From a virus: a stretch of 23,740 nucleotides of DNA. Location of the stretch: positions 1 through 23,740 of the IMG/VR virus record IMGVR_UViG_3300025698_000058. The stretch is one strand, 5' to 3'. The notes under the pieces are model-generated. The model was not told where the DNA came from. It worked only from the letters and a program-made list of their open reading frames with translations, and did no database searches. This document shows, piece after piece, positions 9,163 to 16,785 of the stretch. Numbering within the stretch: position 1 is the first letter of the stretch; every line of letters begins with the position of its first letter. A program made the position numbers and the translations under genes.

Positions 9163-9234
9163 TTAATTTTTAAAACTTATTTTAAAAGTTTCCTGTAGTA
9201 TTTTATCTCCATTTTCTTGTGTTAAATAAGACAT
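9163..9234 (-). CDS. 23-residue QENGD peptide
   Basis: In the 96-nt gap between the adhesin gene and the giant repeat gene there is an ATG at 9234 followed by 23 codons and TAA. The peptide contains LTQENGDKILQET, which closely matches the cap of the next protein (ILQENGDYLLLD). It lies 16 nt after the upstream stop and 8 nt before the next start, spacing typical of this operon. It could be a genuine mini-protein, or the remnant of a duplicated N-terminus of the repeat protein. Its shortness keeps confidence low; the motif match supports past coding. Confidence 0.4.
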   Translation of the reverse strand: MSYLTQENGDKILQETFKISFKN

Positions 9235-9250
9235 AGTTTATTTTATTTGC

Positions 9251-10306
9251 TCAAAAAAATTGAAAGAAAGCTCCTGTTGCTACTTCTGAATGTTCTACTA
9301 CTAATTTAGGGTCTTTTGTTGTTCCTGCTTCATCTGATGTATAAAACGCTTTAGGAGTTGTAAATCCTGATAATGAACCTGGGTCATCATCAAAATCTTC
9401 TTCACGCCTTACTGCAAATTTAGAATAACCAGTTTTTGATATATTACTAATTCCACTTGAATTTAATACAAAATCTCTAAATCCGACACCAGATGAACTA
9501 AAAGAGTGTGTCCCAAAAGAGATAGAACCAATAGCAGATATATTTTGGTCATTAGCTGTAAGAGATGATGTGCTTGCTTGTTTCCCCTCTACTAAATAGT
9601 AAATTACATCAGGGTCAAAAGCTCTTACAACATCATTTTCGTAAATAGAAAATTTTGCACTAGAAATTGTATCACCATCTGGAATGGAAGATGTGTCTAT
9701 TGGATAGAAAGAACGAGCTATACCATAGTTTCCTCCGTTCTCTTCAACAGTAATACGAGACCACGCCGAATCGTAGTCAACTTCAGTCGCAGAGCCATCA
9801 TAAGCAGAACTCCAAGAAACCCACTGCCTACGAACGTGCCCATCTCCAGCTCCACTATAAAATGTAGAAGTAGTATTGCCAACTTTACCTGAAATAATAT
9901 TATTTCCATTTTTGCCTACTTGTAAAATCGTATGAGCTAAAGACTGTTTGATAGCTTCTATTGGGTCATATTTTAATTTTCTTTGTCTTAGTGTTTTAAT
10001 TTTTGTATCTAAATCTTCTTCTTCCCATTCTCTTACAATATCTCCATTTATATCATCAACTAAAACAGGGGGATTGAAAAATCTGAACCTTTCAATTTCA
10101 ACACTTCCGTCTTTTCCAAAACCTAATTGTTTCCCATTTTTACGTGCCTTAGCAAATAATTGAATACCACCATTAATTTTTTTAATATCACCAATAATCT
10201 CAATGTCAAAATTATCTTTAGTAAATTTACCAATCTTAACCTTAGCCAATTCTACTGACTTTAACTTTATCTTTTCTTTTTTAGTTTTACCTTTTAAGCT
10301 TATCAT
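9251..10306 (-). CDS. DNRLRE-type adhesin/tail protein
   Basis: A 351-residue protein. The Lys-rich N-terminal 110 residues are not recognised. About 150-345 reads as a single beta-sandwich of the DNRLRE or carbohydrate-binding type: an opening SGAGDGHVRRQWVSWSSAYDG, a central R-x-F-x-PIDTSSIPDGDTISSAKFSIY motif, and a closing TKDPKLVVEHS. Such domains occur in bacterial surface and phage tail proteins and are thought to bind glycans or hold multimers together. It is flanked by a short fibre gene and the repeat protein, in line with a tail adhesin. It uses the only TGA stop in the window. The domain call is good; glycan binding is inferred. Confidence 0.7.
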   Translation of the reverse strand: MISLKGKTKKEKIKLKSVELAKVKIGKFTKDNFDIEIIGDIKKINGGIQLFAKARKNGKQLGFGKDGSVEIERFRFFNPPVLVDDINGDIVREWEEEDLDTKIKTLRQRKLKYDPIEAIKQSLAHTILQVGKNGNNIISGKVGNTTSTFYSGAGDGHVRRQWVSWSSAYDGSATEVDYDSAWSRITVEENGGNYGIARSFYPIDTSSIPDGDTISSAKFSIYENDVVRAFDPDVIYYLVEGKQASTSSLTANDQNISAIGSISFGTHSFSSSGVGFRDFVLNSSGISNISKTGYSKFAVRREEDFDDDPGSLSGFTTPKAFYTSDEAGTTKDPKLVVEHSEVATGAFFQFF

Positions 10307-10323
10307 AATTATATATTTATTTA

Positions 10324-10821
10324 TTAAGCTCTTGAACTACTTGCTTCACAAGCCCATTTACTATCTACTGAATCGTAAATGAATCCTACTAATAATGTTT
10401 TGCCTGCTACTGTTGTAGTTGGTAAAGCAACTCCACCAGCTTCAAAATCTGAACCCCAAGCTATTGCTCTTGCTGTTCCATCATCTAATATTCTGAATAT
10501 TATCTTCTGGAAATTGGTTTCAGTACCAGAAAGGTTTGTAGTCATTGAAGTAATATCTTCTGCTAATGCTGTTATTGAAACAACATCACAAACATCAGTA
10601 TCTACAGTTGGAGTAGCGTGAGTAGTAATTTCTGTTACTCTGTCTGTAATTCTTTTATTTGTTAATGTAGCAGTATCACTATTGATACCACCCAATAAAT
10701 TAGCTACTGTTATTTTCTTAGTTACTGGGGTTACAGCGACATCATCTACTATTGGTAGAATGTCAACGTCGTCAGGAGTTGCGTTTAACTCCACCAACTC
10801 TGTTATTTTTTTGTCTGCCAT
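10324..10821 (-). CDS. short tail fibre protein
   Basis: A 165-residue protein. Residues 1-45 (MADKKITELVELNATPDDVD, then ILPIVDDV...TKKITVANL) are the N-terminal attachment segment shared by many phage fibres. Residues 50-160 form a second familiar module (TATLTNKRI, TPTVDTDVCDVVSITALAEDI, NFQKIIFRILDDGTARAI, KTLLVGFIYDSVDSKW), probably a compact beta-rich trimeric head. The length is that of a short side fibre rather than a full receptor-binding fibre. It follows the glycosyltransferase gene by 28 nt and precedes the adhesin gene. Confidence 0.82.
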   Translation of the reverse strand: MADKKITELVELNATPDDVDILPIVDDVAVTPVTKKITVANLLGGINSDTATLTNKRITDRVTEITTHATPTVDTDVCDVVSITALAEDITSMTTNLSGTETNFQKIIFRILDDGTARAIAWGSDFEAGGVALPTTTVAGKTLLVGFIYDSVDSKWACEASSSRA

Positions 10822-10849
10822 ATAATTGTCTTTAAATTGTTAATTATTA

Positions 10850-11602
10850 TTATTTTAAGTTTTCGGACAATGTAATTCCGCCCTTTATTGGTTCACGATT
10901 AAGTGGTGGCAATTTCTCTCCTTCCATTTCAAATCGAGCAAAGTTTGGTTTTCCCAAGTGAACTGGCCTAATCCGGCTATCAACCCAAATGGCAAATCCT
11001 GCCTCTCTCGCTCTCTCACAAAAACACATGTCCTCTGAAATATTGCGTAAAGTAATGCCATGCTCTTTGGTTTCGTGGACTTCATTAAGGAACTCAAACG
11101 GCCGGCCATTGTGCTTTTTAAATAATGCTTCAAACGCTGATCGCTTCAATAACATACAGGCGCCCCCTACTCCGTCAACCTGCTGTAAATAATTATCGCC
11201 AATCTCCAATTTATCCATTGATCGGTATTTATTGATTGTTTTTCCGTCCCCGATATAGAAGTCAAACTTTTCAAAGCAACAAAGTGCATGCTCTCCGTTA
11301 TCCCTTGCATTTCTCGTTACCATTGGCGCACCCACAATATCCTTGTCGTCCTCAACCAATTTAACCAGTGTGTCGTTTGGCAATACTCCGTCGTCATCAG
11401 CAAACATTAAATAATCAACTTGCATACGCACAGCAATTTCAATTAAGAAGTTTCGTGCGGCGTCAACTGCTTGACGTTCAATTATTAACATACTGGTTGC
11501 GCAAGGCCTTGTTAGTTTGAAAAACCCGTCAACTACATAGGCAGAAATATAACCTGACGCACTCGGTATCCCAATAAGGATCTTCTTGTTTTTTAAGTCC
11601 AT
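10850..11602 (-). CDS. family 2-like (GT-A) glycosyltransferase
   Basis: A 250-residue soluble enzyme with GT-A features: an N-terminal strand (ILIGIPSAS), ERQAVDAARN at 42-51, the DxD metal/nucleotide-sugar site in a D69-D70-D71 triplet (MFADDDGVLPNDTL), an acceptor-side GVGGACMLLKRSAFE segment (144-157), and the SED motif (189-191) with E190/D191 before CERAREAGF. It should transfer a sugar from a nucleotide donor. The target is not evident: a virion protein in the same operon or host surface sugar are both possible, and phage-encoded GTs in tail clusters often modify capsid or tail proteins. A 181-nt leader with strong hairpins and a TATAAT box precedes it, suggesting separate control. The start reads AATCGCTATGGA, as for the gene at 22134. 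Confidence 0.85.
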   Translation of the reverse strand: MDLKNKKILIGIPSASGYISAYVVDGFFKLTRPCATSMLIIERQAVDAARNFLIEIAVRMQVDYLMFADDDGVLPNDTLVKLVEDDKDIVGAPMVTRNARDNGEHALCCFEKFDFYIGDGKTINKYRSMDKLEIGDNYLQQVDGVGGACMLLKRSAFEALFKKHNGRPFEFLNEVHETKEHGITLRNISEDMCFCERAREAGFAIWVDSRIRPVHLGKPNFARFEMEGEKLPPLNREPIKGGITLSENLK

Positions 11603-11783
11603 AGCGATTTCGTATTAGTTTATAAGAACGGGGGAGTTAGCAATATCCGTCCTTTTTTAAAATTTAGGGTTTTTTAATTATCCCTTTTTATATGTTTTTG
11701 GCGACTTGCTAACTTTCCCCCATTTTAAGAGCAATTATAGCCCTATTCCTGCCCCCCAAAGAGAGGCAGAATAGAATTACAAT
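11603..11783 (-). promoter_or_regulatory. hairpin-rich leader before the glycosyltransferase
   Basis: This is the third-longest spacer. In transcript order: a stem-loop (arms 11765-11774 and 11743-11753, 10 bp with one bulge) without a following T tract, so not a normal terminator; a perfect TATAAT at 11734-11739; then a long-range stem pairing GGGGGAAAGTTAGCA (11707-11721) with TGCTAACTCCCCC (11630-11642), 13 bp with a 2-nt bulge. The 64-nt interior contains an A/T-rich loop and a copy of the recurrent motif (TAGCAAGTCGCCAAA, 11697-11711). The promoter position means the hairpin would be the 5' leader of the glycosyltransferase mRNA. Pairing is seen directly; regulation is inferred. Confidence 0.55.
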
Positions 11784-12365
11784 TTATGCAGTGTCAACAT
11801 CAAATTTCCAAGTAACTTGCAAACTATCGCCAGAAGCGACATTAATTGCAGAAAATACTTGACGAGCAAGCAAAGTGCCAGTAGAAGCGGCATTTAAAAC
11901 GCCACTTTCAGTAATAGCAAATGAAGCCCCAGTTGTGAAGTTATAAGTCAACTGTAATTGAGCGGTGTCGCCTGCTGTGTCAGTAGTAACTACGCTGACA
12001 GAAGCGGAAGCTCTTGCACCACCAGAGGTTGTAATTTCAGCCTCTAACTGTGTGTTGGCGTCTGCCGCACCAGTTGTTCCAGTTCCAATTCCAACATAAG
12101 TGTAAGCGTCAGGTGAACCCGAGCCGTTAATACGAGCGGCGATACCGGCAACTCCGGCAGTAGTTATCAAGTTTGCAATAACCATACTGTCAACGAAATT
12201 ACCTAATAGTGGAGAGGTTAAATCATTAGAGACAAAGCCCTTTTTCATTAACCAAGTGTATAACTTGTTTGCCTTGAAAATCGGTTTTATATCTCCGTTT
12301 TTGTCGGTCAATTTATACTCCACATTTTCTTTTAATCCAACTTTGGATTGTTTAAAGATGTTCAT
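11784..12365 (-). CDS. putative tail/virion structural protein
   Basis: A 193-residue protein. The N-terminal 75 residues are helical, then a beta-rich domain carries a pattern familiar from phage virion proteins: YVGIGTGTTGAADANTQLEAE, alternating beta strands (TAQLQLTYNFTT), then ITESGVLNAASTGTLLARQVF and a closing DSLQVTWKF. This GTGTT...E-x-GL/VLNA...L-x-R-x-F...TW layout recurs in tail and decoration-type proteins of many unrelated phages, usually without experimental function. It lies at the end of the capsid module just before the fibre genes. A structural role is likely; the exact part is unknown. Confidence 0.65.
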   Translation of the reverse strand: MNIFKQSKVGLKENVEYKLTDKNGDIKPIFKANKLYTWLMKKGFVSNDLTSPLLGNFVDSMVIANLITTAGVAGIAARINGSGSPDAYTYVGIGTGTTGAADANTQLEAEITTSGGARASASVSVVTTDTAGDTAQLQLTYNFTTGASFAITESGVLNAASTGTLLARQVFSAINVASGDSLQVTWKFDVDTA

Positions 12366-12430
12366 AGTATTATCTTTATTAGTGTGAGTTAATTAAATGG
12401 CAATTTCACTTGGCGATTTCTAATGACAAG

Positions 12431-12796
12431 TTATTCCTCGTCAACTACTTCCTCGACTGCTTCCTCGACTACTTCGTCAACCGGTTCTGTTTCCGGTTCT
12501 ACGCTCTTGTCAACTGCAATTCCCTTGAGTTCGTCCAACACTTTTTCTGCTTTTGCGTCGTCAACTGCTCGTTTTTGAGCTTCGGCGGCAAGTGCATGGT
12601 CGTTCTCATACATTCGGCAATATGCTTGAACTTCGGCAGTTATTGCGTCTTTGGTTGTCCCCATTGGGAAAGCCAATCTGCGTTCTGCGACTATTTCACC
12701 GTCAAGCAATATGTCAAACCAAATGTCCAAATAAGAGGCGTTGTCTGGCAACGAAAACTCTTTTTTTGCGTCCTTGATTTGTGCTGTGTATAACAT
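12431..12796 (-). CDS. small protein with acidic C-terminal tail
   Basis: A 121-residue protein. Residues 1-85 mix strands and helices (FDILLDGEIVAERRLAFPMG, then ITAEVQAYCRMYENDHAL). Residues 100-121 are a Glu/Val/Asp-rich tail (VEPETEPVDEVVEEAVEEVV). No family is recognised. It lies between the adaptor candidate and the tail-type virion protein, so a connector or chaperone role is possible but unsupported. A TATAAT lies 16 nt upstream of the ATG (12814-12819), possibly by chance in A/T-rich DNA. Confidence 0.65.
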   Translation of the reverse strand: MLYTAQIKDAKKEFSLPDNASYLDIWFDILLDGEIVAERRLAFPMGTTKDAITAEVQAYCRMYENDHALAAEAQKRAVDDAKAEKVLDELKGIAVDKSVEPETEPVDEVVEEAVEEVVDEE

Positions 12797-12826
12797 GATA
12801 CGTTTTGTTAATGATTATACGGAAAG

Positions 12827-13537
12827 TTAATAATCACTTCCGTCGTTATAAGGCACGGACGGCCTGACTGATCTGTCAAGGTTCGTGTCTTTCATTGAAT
12901 TAATTGCCGTCATTATATCCACCTCATAAAGTTTCTCTTTTTCTGATAGTGGGATCGGCTTGTCTTTACTTGATTTATAAGCAATGGATACGCGCCTTGC
13001 CAAAAGTTCGTGGAATTGGCGAGGGAAACCATGAGTGTAATCGTCCGGGTTAGTTGACATATCATCTGTTGAAGTGAGATTGGCAAAGTCTGCCGGAAAG
13101 ATTATCGCCCAAAGTTTTAAACCGTCAGTTACATCAATTATGGCGTCGCCTGACAAAAGATAAATACCTTGATCCCAAATATCAAACTCCGGCGCTTTAT
13201 CAGCGTAGATAGATTGTATTGTGGTTTCGTCTATTGCTTTACCATAGACAGTTAAATCGGTTTCATTTAGTTTTTCCCAATTAGTGCCGTCTAGTTTTGC
13301 TTGAAGGTATTTAATCCGTCCCATTATTTCGGCCGGCAGATCGTATTCACGCTGTCCGGCTAATAAATCGCGCTCAAAGCGCAAACCGAAATAATCCTCA
13401 CCTACTGCTTTTGACACTTCTGCTGAAATATCATCTTTAAAGATATTGGCCAGCGTTAAAATATCAGCGTCAGTGAAGGTGGTTGAATTAGTTTTGGTAT
13501 AATAGCGGACTAATGTTGCGAACTTTGTATTAATCAT
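12827..13537 (-). CDS. putative head-tail adaptor protein
   Basis: A 236-residue protein. The N-terminal helices (about 20-60) lead to a GQREYDLPAEIMGRIKYLQAKL segment (59-80), a signature I associate with small portal-binding adaptors of podovirus-like phages (P22 gp4/T7 gp11-like position and size). A beta-rich middle and helical C-terminal segment (HGFPRQFHELLARRVSIAYKS) follow; similar helices contact the portal in known adaptors. It sits downstream of the capsid genes where adaptors are usually found. The role rests on general pattern and position, so a different virion function cannot be excluded. Its leader carries the TAGGAAGTCGCCAAA motif at 13553-13567. Confidence 0.55.
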   Translation of the reverse strand: MINTKFATLVRYYTKTNSTTFTDADILTLANIFKDDISAEVSKAVGEDYFGLRFERDLLAGQREYDLPAEIMGRIKYLQAKLDGTNWEKLNETDLTVYGKAIDETTIQSIYADKAPEFDIWDQGIYLLSGDAIIDVTDGLKLWAIIFPADFANLTSTDDMSTNPDDYTHGFPRQFHELLARRVSIAYKSSKDKPIPLSEKEKLYEVDIMTAINSMKDTNLDRSVRPSVPYNDGSDY

Positions 13538-13570
13538 AATGATTGCTTATAGTTTGGCGACTTCCTATGC

Positions 13571-14056
13571 TTACATTCCAGCAAATCCGAAAGCGTCAAT
13601 GTATTGTGTTGTTAAATTAGCAACATCTAATACAGTTGTTGACGGAATAAAGTCAGCCGCAGTTTCATTTTTAACTACTAAAAAACCTACGATTGCTTTT
13701 AATGCGTCGTTGTTTTCGGGATTGCCAAAGTTTATATCACTTGTTTTTGCTACACGACCGATTGCAAAATCGTTACCGTGAACCCAAGTGCAAGTAATAA
13801 CTCCTGTTGCCGCGACGACAGAGGCCAACAGTGTATAAACACGTTGGTAGTCGTCTGCCAAATTGGAACTGTCAGCGTCATTAACTCCCTTTGAAGCTGA
13901 TAATGCTGGGGCGTCCGCAGTGGTTGTGTCAACAGAGATATTACCGTTTGCCTTTACGGCAAAGGTATTAGCGTATTTTGCAGTAACCGAACCACCAGCT
14001 TTAATGGCTAATCCGGGTGCTTTCAAACACACATTTTCAATGTAATTTCTTGGCAT
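13571..14056 (-). CDS. unknown beta-rich probable virion protein
   Basis: A 161-residue protein rich in Ala, Val, Thr and Asn with alternating strand patterns and no charged disordered region. The N-terminus (LKAPGLAIKAGGSVTAKYAN) and the ITCTWVHGNDFAIGRVAK centre suggest a compact beta fold. It is placed between a head protein and the adaptor candidate, which fits a capsid decoration or head-completion protein, but no motif proves it. The start is preceded by AATAATTCT with no Shine-Dalgarno sequence. Confidence 0.6.
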   Translation of the reverse strand: MPRNYIENVCLKAPGLAIKAGGSVTAKYANTFAVKANGNISVDTTTADAPALSASKGVNDADSSNLADDYQRVYTLLASVVAATGVITCTWVHGNDFAIGRVAKTSDINFGNPENNDALKAIVGFLVVKNETAADFIPSTTVLDVANLTTQYIDAFGFAGM

Positions 14057-14102
14057 AGAATTATTTATATGAGTTTCTTAAATCTAACTGTGAGTTAATT
14101 AC

Positions 14103-14609
14103 TTAACTCAATGCGTCCTGAACGTCGGACGCACGGTCAATTTTTTTGTCTTGCCCTGCTGTCATAGCAATTCTGTATTTCTCGGCAAGAATATTGGCCG
14201 CTGGAACAGGGATATTGACCATAACTCCCTTTTGAATTGTCAACTTATATCCATTGATTTGGACTGTGTCAACTGATCCCACTGCTTCATTTTCCCCTAA
14301 TGGGATAATAAAATTAGTGTGTGGCCCTTTAGCAAGGATAGCTTTTGTTTGTGCAATAATATCCACTTCCTTTGCTTCCTTTACAGATACAGGTTTTACA
14401 ACCTTCTCTGCAACGATTGGTGGTTCGGGAGTAGCAACTGGCTCGGGAGTTTTGACTTCTTCTGCTGGCGTTGGTGGTGCTGGTGCTTCCTTTGCCTGTG
14501 CTTTGTCCTTCTCTACCGCCGGCACTTCTTTTGGTGCTGGCTTATCCGGTGTCTTTGAACTTTCGTCGTCTAACAACGGATCAATAGCTTTGTCTTTTTC
14601 TTTTACCAT
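14103..14609 (-). CDS. Pro/Ala/Lys-rich head-associated protein
   Basis: A 168-residue protein with two parts. Residues 1-80 are a low-complexity, probably disordered arm (repeated PAP, PTPAEE, TPEPP). Residues 95-148 are a small beta domain with VDTVQINGYKLTIQKGVMVN, then an AANILAEKYR helix. Proteins with a 'QINGY-x-hydrophobic-x-I-x-KG-x' core directly after the capsid gene are common in phages and are thought to be virion proteins, although the function is not settled. It is 71 nt downstream of the capsid stop; that spacer contains a variant of the recurrent motif (14647-14670). Confidence 0.65.
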   Translation of the reverse strand: MVKEKDKAIDPLLDDESSKTPDKPAPKEVPAVEKDKAQAKEAPAPPTPAEEVKTPEPVATPEPPIVAEKVVKPVSVKEAKEVDIIAQTKAILAKGPHTNFIIPLGENEAVGSVDTVQINGYKLTIQKGVMVNIPVPAANILAEKYRIAMTAGQDKKIDRASDVQDALS

Positions 14610-14680
14610 AATAGTAATGTTCCTAAATAATTATTGTTTAATTACGGCTTTGGCGTGCAATTTCCTACTAATGAAAGATA

Positions 14681-15661
14681 CTAAACAAGAGCGCTTTCAA
14701 GTCTTGTGATATAATCCTCATTAAGGATTTTAGCCACAAAGGTTGCTTTCCAACCGGAAGTTGCTCGTTGATCCAAAGGATCAGCAGAACCGGCAGAGCC
14801 AAGAGGTTTAACAATATTTTTCATTGCTTCGCCTGAAACTCTACTTATACCGTAAGCGTTTGCGGCCATAACAAGTGTGCAATAAACATCAATAGCACCT
14901 GTTCCCGCGCCTGTCTTAACTTTTGCGTTGTTTGTTTCTATGAAACGAATATCCTCGTATGTGCCAACTTCGCCTTCCATTACGGTTGTTTGACTTGGAT
15001 ATTTTTCAACTGGTATCCATTGGCTTGAAGCTATTGCTAAGGTCTTAATCTTTACTAGAATAGTTGGGTGGGCAATAGCAACAAACGCTGGTTTAATCGG
15101 AGTGGTGTTGTAACCAGTAGAAGCATTAACTTGTCGTGTAATCTTTTTAGCGTCATTTGCTTTTAAAGTAGCAATCAAAGTATCAAGATTTGCAAGAGAG
15201 GCCACATCACCAGCGGCTACATCAGCCGTTGCGACATTACCTGTCCCTGCGTAAGTTGCGCTTGTTCCAGCAACTAAAATATCACGACATAATTGATCGA
15301 GTGTGTCGCCGGATTGATCGCCCATAATTTCGGACGCTTCCATTAACACTGCGTCTTTACTTTCGTAAGACACAATATCAGTAACCGTTATAAAATCGCC
15401 ATATTGAGCGACTGTTGCGGTAATATCGGTAACTGAAAGCTGACTACCCGCAGGGGTTGTCCCCTCTGTTAGCGGAGTAGTAGCGGCAGTTAGGTTACCA
15501 TATCTTCGAAACTTAATAACTTTTGTTCCGGCTTGTCTTGGTAAATCTCTAATCTGCGCCCAGCGTAAATGAACAAACAATGATACTGCTCTCTCTAAAA
15601 GAGTTCTATCATAAAAATTGTTTACTTCTGCTGGTATTTCTGTTCGTGTAGTATTCGGCAT
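14681..15661 (-). CDS. major capsid protein, N4-gp56 family
   Basis: A 326-residue protein that assembles the icosahedral shell. The N-terminal half carries the family pattern clearly: FYDRTLLERAVSLFVHLRWA (16-35), then LPRQAGTKVIKFRRYGNL (40-57), TTPLTEGTTPAGSQLSVTDI (61-80), and TATVAQYGDFITVTDIV (81-97), followed by an EIMGDQSGDTLDQLCRDIL helix. The C-terminal half has the expected P-domain/A-domain mix (PAFVAIAHPTILVKIKTL; GEVGTYEDIRFIETNNAKVK). Length is somewhat below the usual range of the family. The scaffold candidate immediately upstream and the portal two genes before it match a normal head operon. Confidence 0.93.
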   Translation of the reverse strand: MPNTTRTEIPAEVNNFYDRTLLERAVSLFVHLRWAQIRDLPRQAGTKVIKFRRYGNLTAATTPLTEGTTPAGSQLSVTDITATVAQYGDFITVTDIVSYESKDAVLMEASEIMGDQSGDTLDQLCRDILVAGTSATYAGTGNVATADVAAGDVASLANLDTLIATLKANDAKKITRQVNASTGYNTTPIKPAFVAIAHPTILVKIKTLAIASSQWIPVEKYPSQTTVMEGEVGTYEDIRFIETNNAKVKTGAGTGAIDVYCTLVMAANAYGISRVSGEAMKNIVKPLGSAGSADPLDQRATSGWKATFVAKILNEDYITRLESALV

Positions 15662-15718
15662 TTTGTTTGATTAAAATTATTGAATTAAAACTTAACTATC
15701 TTAGAGTTTGATTTGGTA

Positions 15719-16513
15719 TTAATTACCTTGTCTCACTCTGTTTTGCTCTGCCTCAAACTCCTCTTTTGTCATGTCATTGATATTCTTTCCACCTTCACCA
15801 CCGGCACGGTTTGATCCGCCACCAGTTTGAGAGGTTTTGGCTTCCTCGTCAGCCTTACCTTTCCTGTCAGCACCTATTTTCATGAGTTTATCGCCGGCTA
15901 CTTCGTAAAAAATAGCTTTTACAGGCAAATGGCTTCGGCTAGGGTGTTTTATATATCTTCGGACTTTTGCTTCAAACGGCTTGAAGTCAGGATTTTCAGC
16001 AAGAAAATCTTTAACATCTCTGTCGTCCTCTGCTGATTGAGTTTTTTCAATGATCGGGGCAAAGTTTTTGGAAACGACTTTATTGATAAGTGCCTCGTCC
16101 TCTGGCGCAACTTCATCATCATTGTCGTCGCCTGCGTCATTATCGCCAGCGTCGTCAGCTTTCGCTTTTGCTTTTGATAATTTGGCTTTTTGACGGCCGA
16201 TTATGAAATCTTGCTTATTTAACACTTTACGAGTTGACGGTTCTAATCCGTCGTCCTTATCGTCCTTATCGTCGTTATCCGATTGAGTATCTTTTTTGTC
16301 GGGGGCTTTGGCTTTGTCTTTATCGTCTTCACTTTGTGAGGTGTTATCGTCGCCTGAACCACCCTCTTTATCATCAGCGCCCTTGTCGGCGTTCTCATCT
16401 CCGTCATTGGCGTTGTCAGCTTGGTTGTTGTCAGCACCAGCTTGGCTGTTCTCGCCTGCGTCTTGACTTGCGTCAGCGTCGGCGGCTTGATTATTTTTGT
16501 CAATCTCTGGCAT
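15719..16513 (-). CDS. acidic scaffold-like protein
   Basis: A 264-residue protein directly upstream of the capsid gene. Residues 1-90 are a disordered, Asp/Asn/Gln/Lys low-complexity arm with many DD pairs. Residues 91-135 carry a basic-then-acidic segment (RQKAKLSKAKAKADD). Residues 138-215 form a helical core (ALINKVVSKNFAPIIEKTQS, FLAENPDFKPFEAKVRRYIK, VKAIFYEVAGDKLMKIGADR). The tail is Gly-rich with a charged end. Acidic, helical proteins just before the capsid gene are usually scaffolds that direct shell assembly and are then removed. Opposite-strand open frames here are by-products of low complexity. Confidence 0.75.
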   Translation of the reverse strand: MPEIDKNNQAADADASQDAGENSQAGADNNQADNANDGDENADKGADDKEGGSGDDNTSQSEDDKDKAKAPDKKDTQSDNDDKDDKDDGLEPSTRKVLNKQDFIIGRQKAKLSKAKAKADDAGDNDAGDDNDDEVAPEDEALINKVVSKNFAPIIEKTQSAEDDRDVKDFLAENPDFKPFEAKVRRYIKHPSRSHLPVKAIFYEVAGDKLMKIGADRKGKADEEAKTSQTGGGSNRAGGEGGKNINDMTKEEFEAEQNRVRQGN

Positions 16514-16785
16514 ATTTTTTTTGGTTAATACACATAATTATTAAGAAATGCCGATAACTTAATGATCATGGCTATCAGATATTATTATCTGACCTCGTCG
16601 GATTGATTAAATCCAACGGCAGAGCTGTTGTGAAGCTCATTGAAACCGCCTACTTGTTACTGCTGTTCGCAGTCTGTAAGTAGGAAATCGCCAAAGCCCC
16701 TCACAGAGTAAGACGGCTTCAACGAACTTCACAATATCGTCTGCAATTTTTGTTACTACACTAACTATTTAATTGTTAAAGTGCG
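16514..16785 (-). ncRNA. candidate structured RNA or leader before the scaffold/capsid genes
   Basis: This 272-nt non-coding gap is packed with inverted repeats. Pairings seen: P1 16727-16734 with 16628-16635 (TTGTGAAG/CTTCACAA, 8 bp); P1b 16714-16722 with 16640-16648 (9 bp if read from the minus strand, where one pair becomes G-U; the plus-strand version has an A-C mismatch); P2 16678-16684 with 16649-16655 (CCTACTT/AAGTAGG) topped by ACTGC/GCAGT; P3 16610-16617 with 16597-16604; P4 a perfect 7-bp hairpin 16586-16592/16575-16581 with a 4-nt loop; P5 16558-16563 with 16540-16545. The wobble pair favours a minus-strand RNA. It could be an independent RNA or the 5' leader of the scaffold-capsid mRNA. 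No convincing promoter or ORF is seen inside it. Confidence 0.5.

Noticed and set aside
9251-9253. Possible stop recoding, since TGA is used only once as a stop
   Set aside because: The adhesin ends naturally at this TGA and read-through gives no sensible sequence; rare TGA fits A+T-rich stop preference.
11743-11774. Intrinsic terminator after the virion gene at 11784
   Set aside because: The stem is strong but no T run follows in the direction of transcription.
16234-16557. Plus-strand frame rich in Arg/Cys/Tyr opposite the scaffold gene
   Set aside because: It is the reverse reading of Asp-rich codons (GAC/GAT) and has no protein-like composition.
16514-16785. Group I intron or diversity-generating template
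   Set aside because: No interrupted gene flanks it, no P3/P7 core is recognisable, and there is no reverse transcriptase or template/variable repeat pair in the window.
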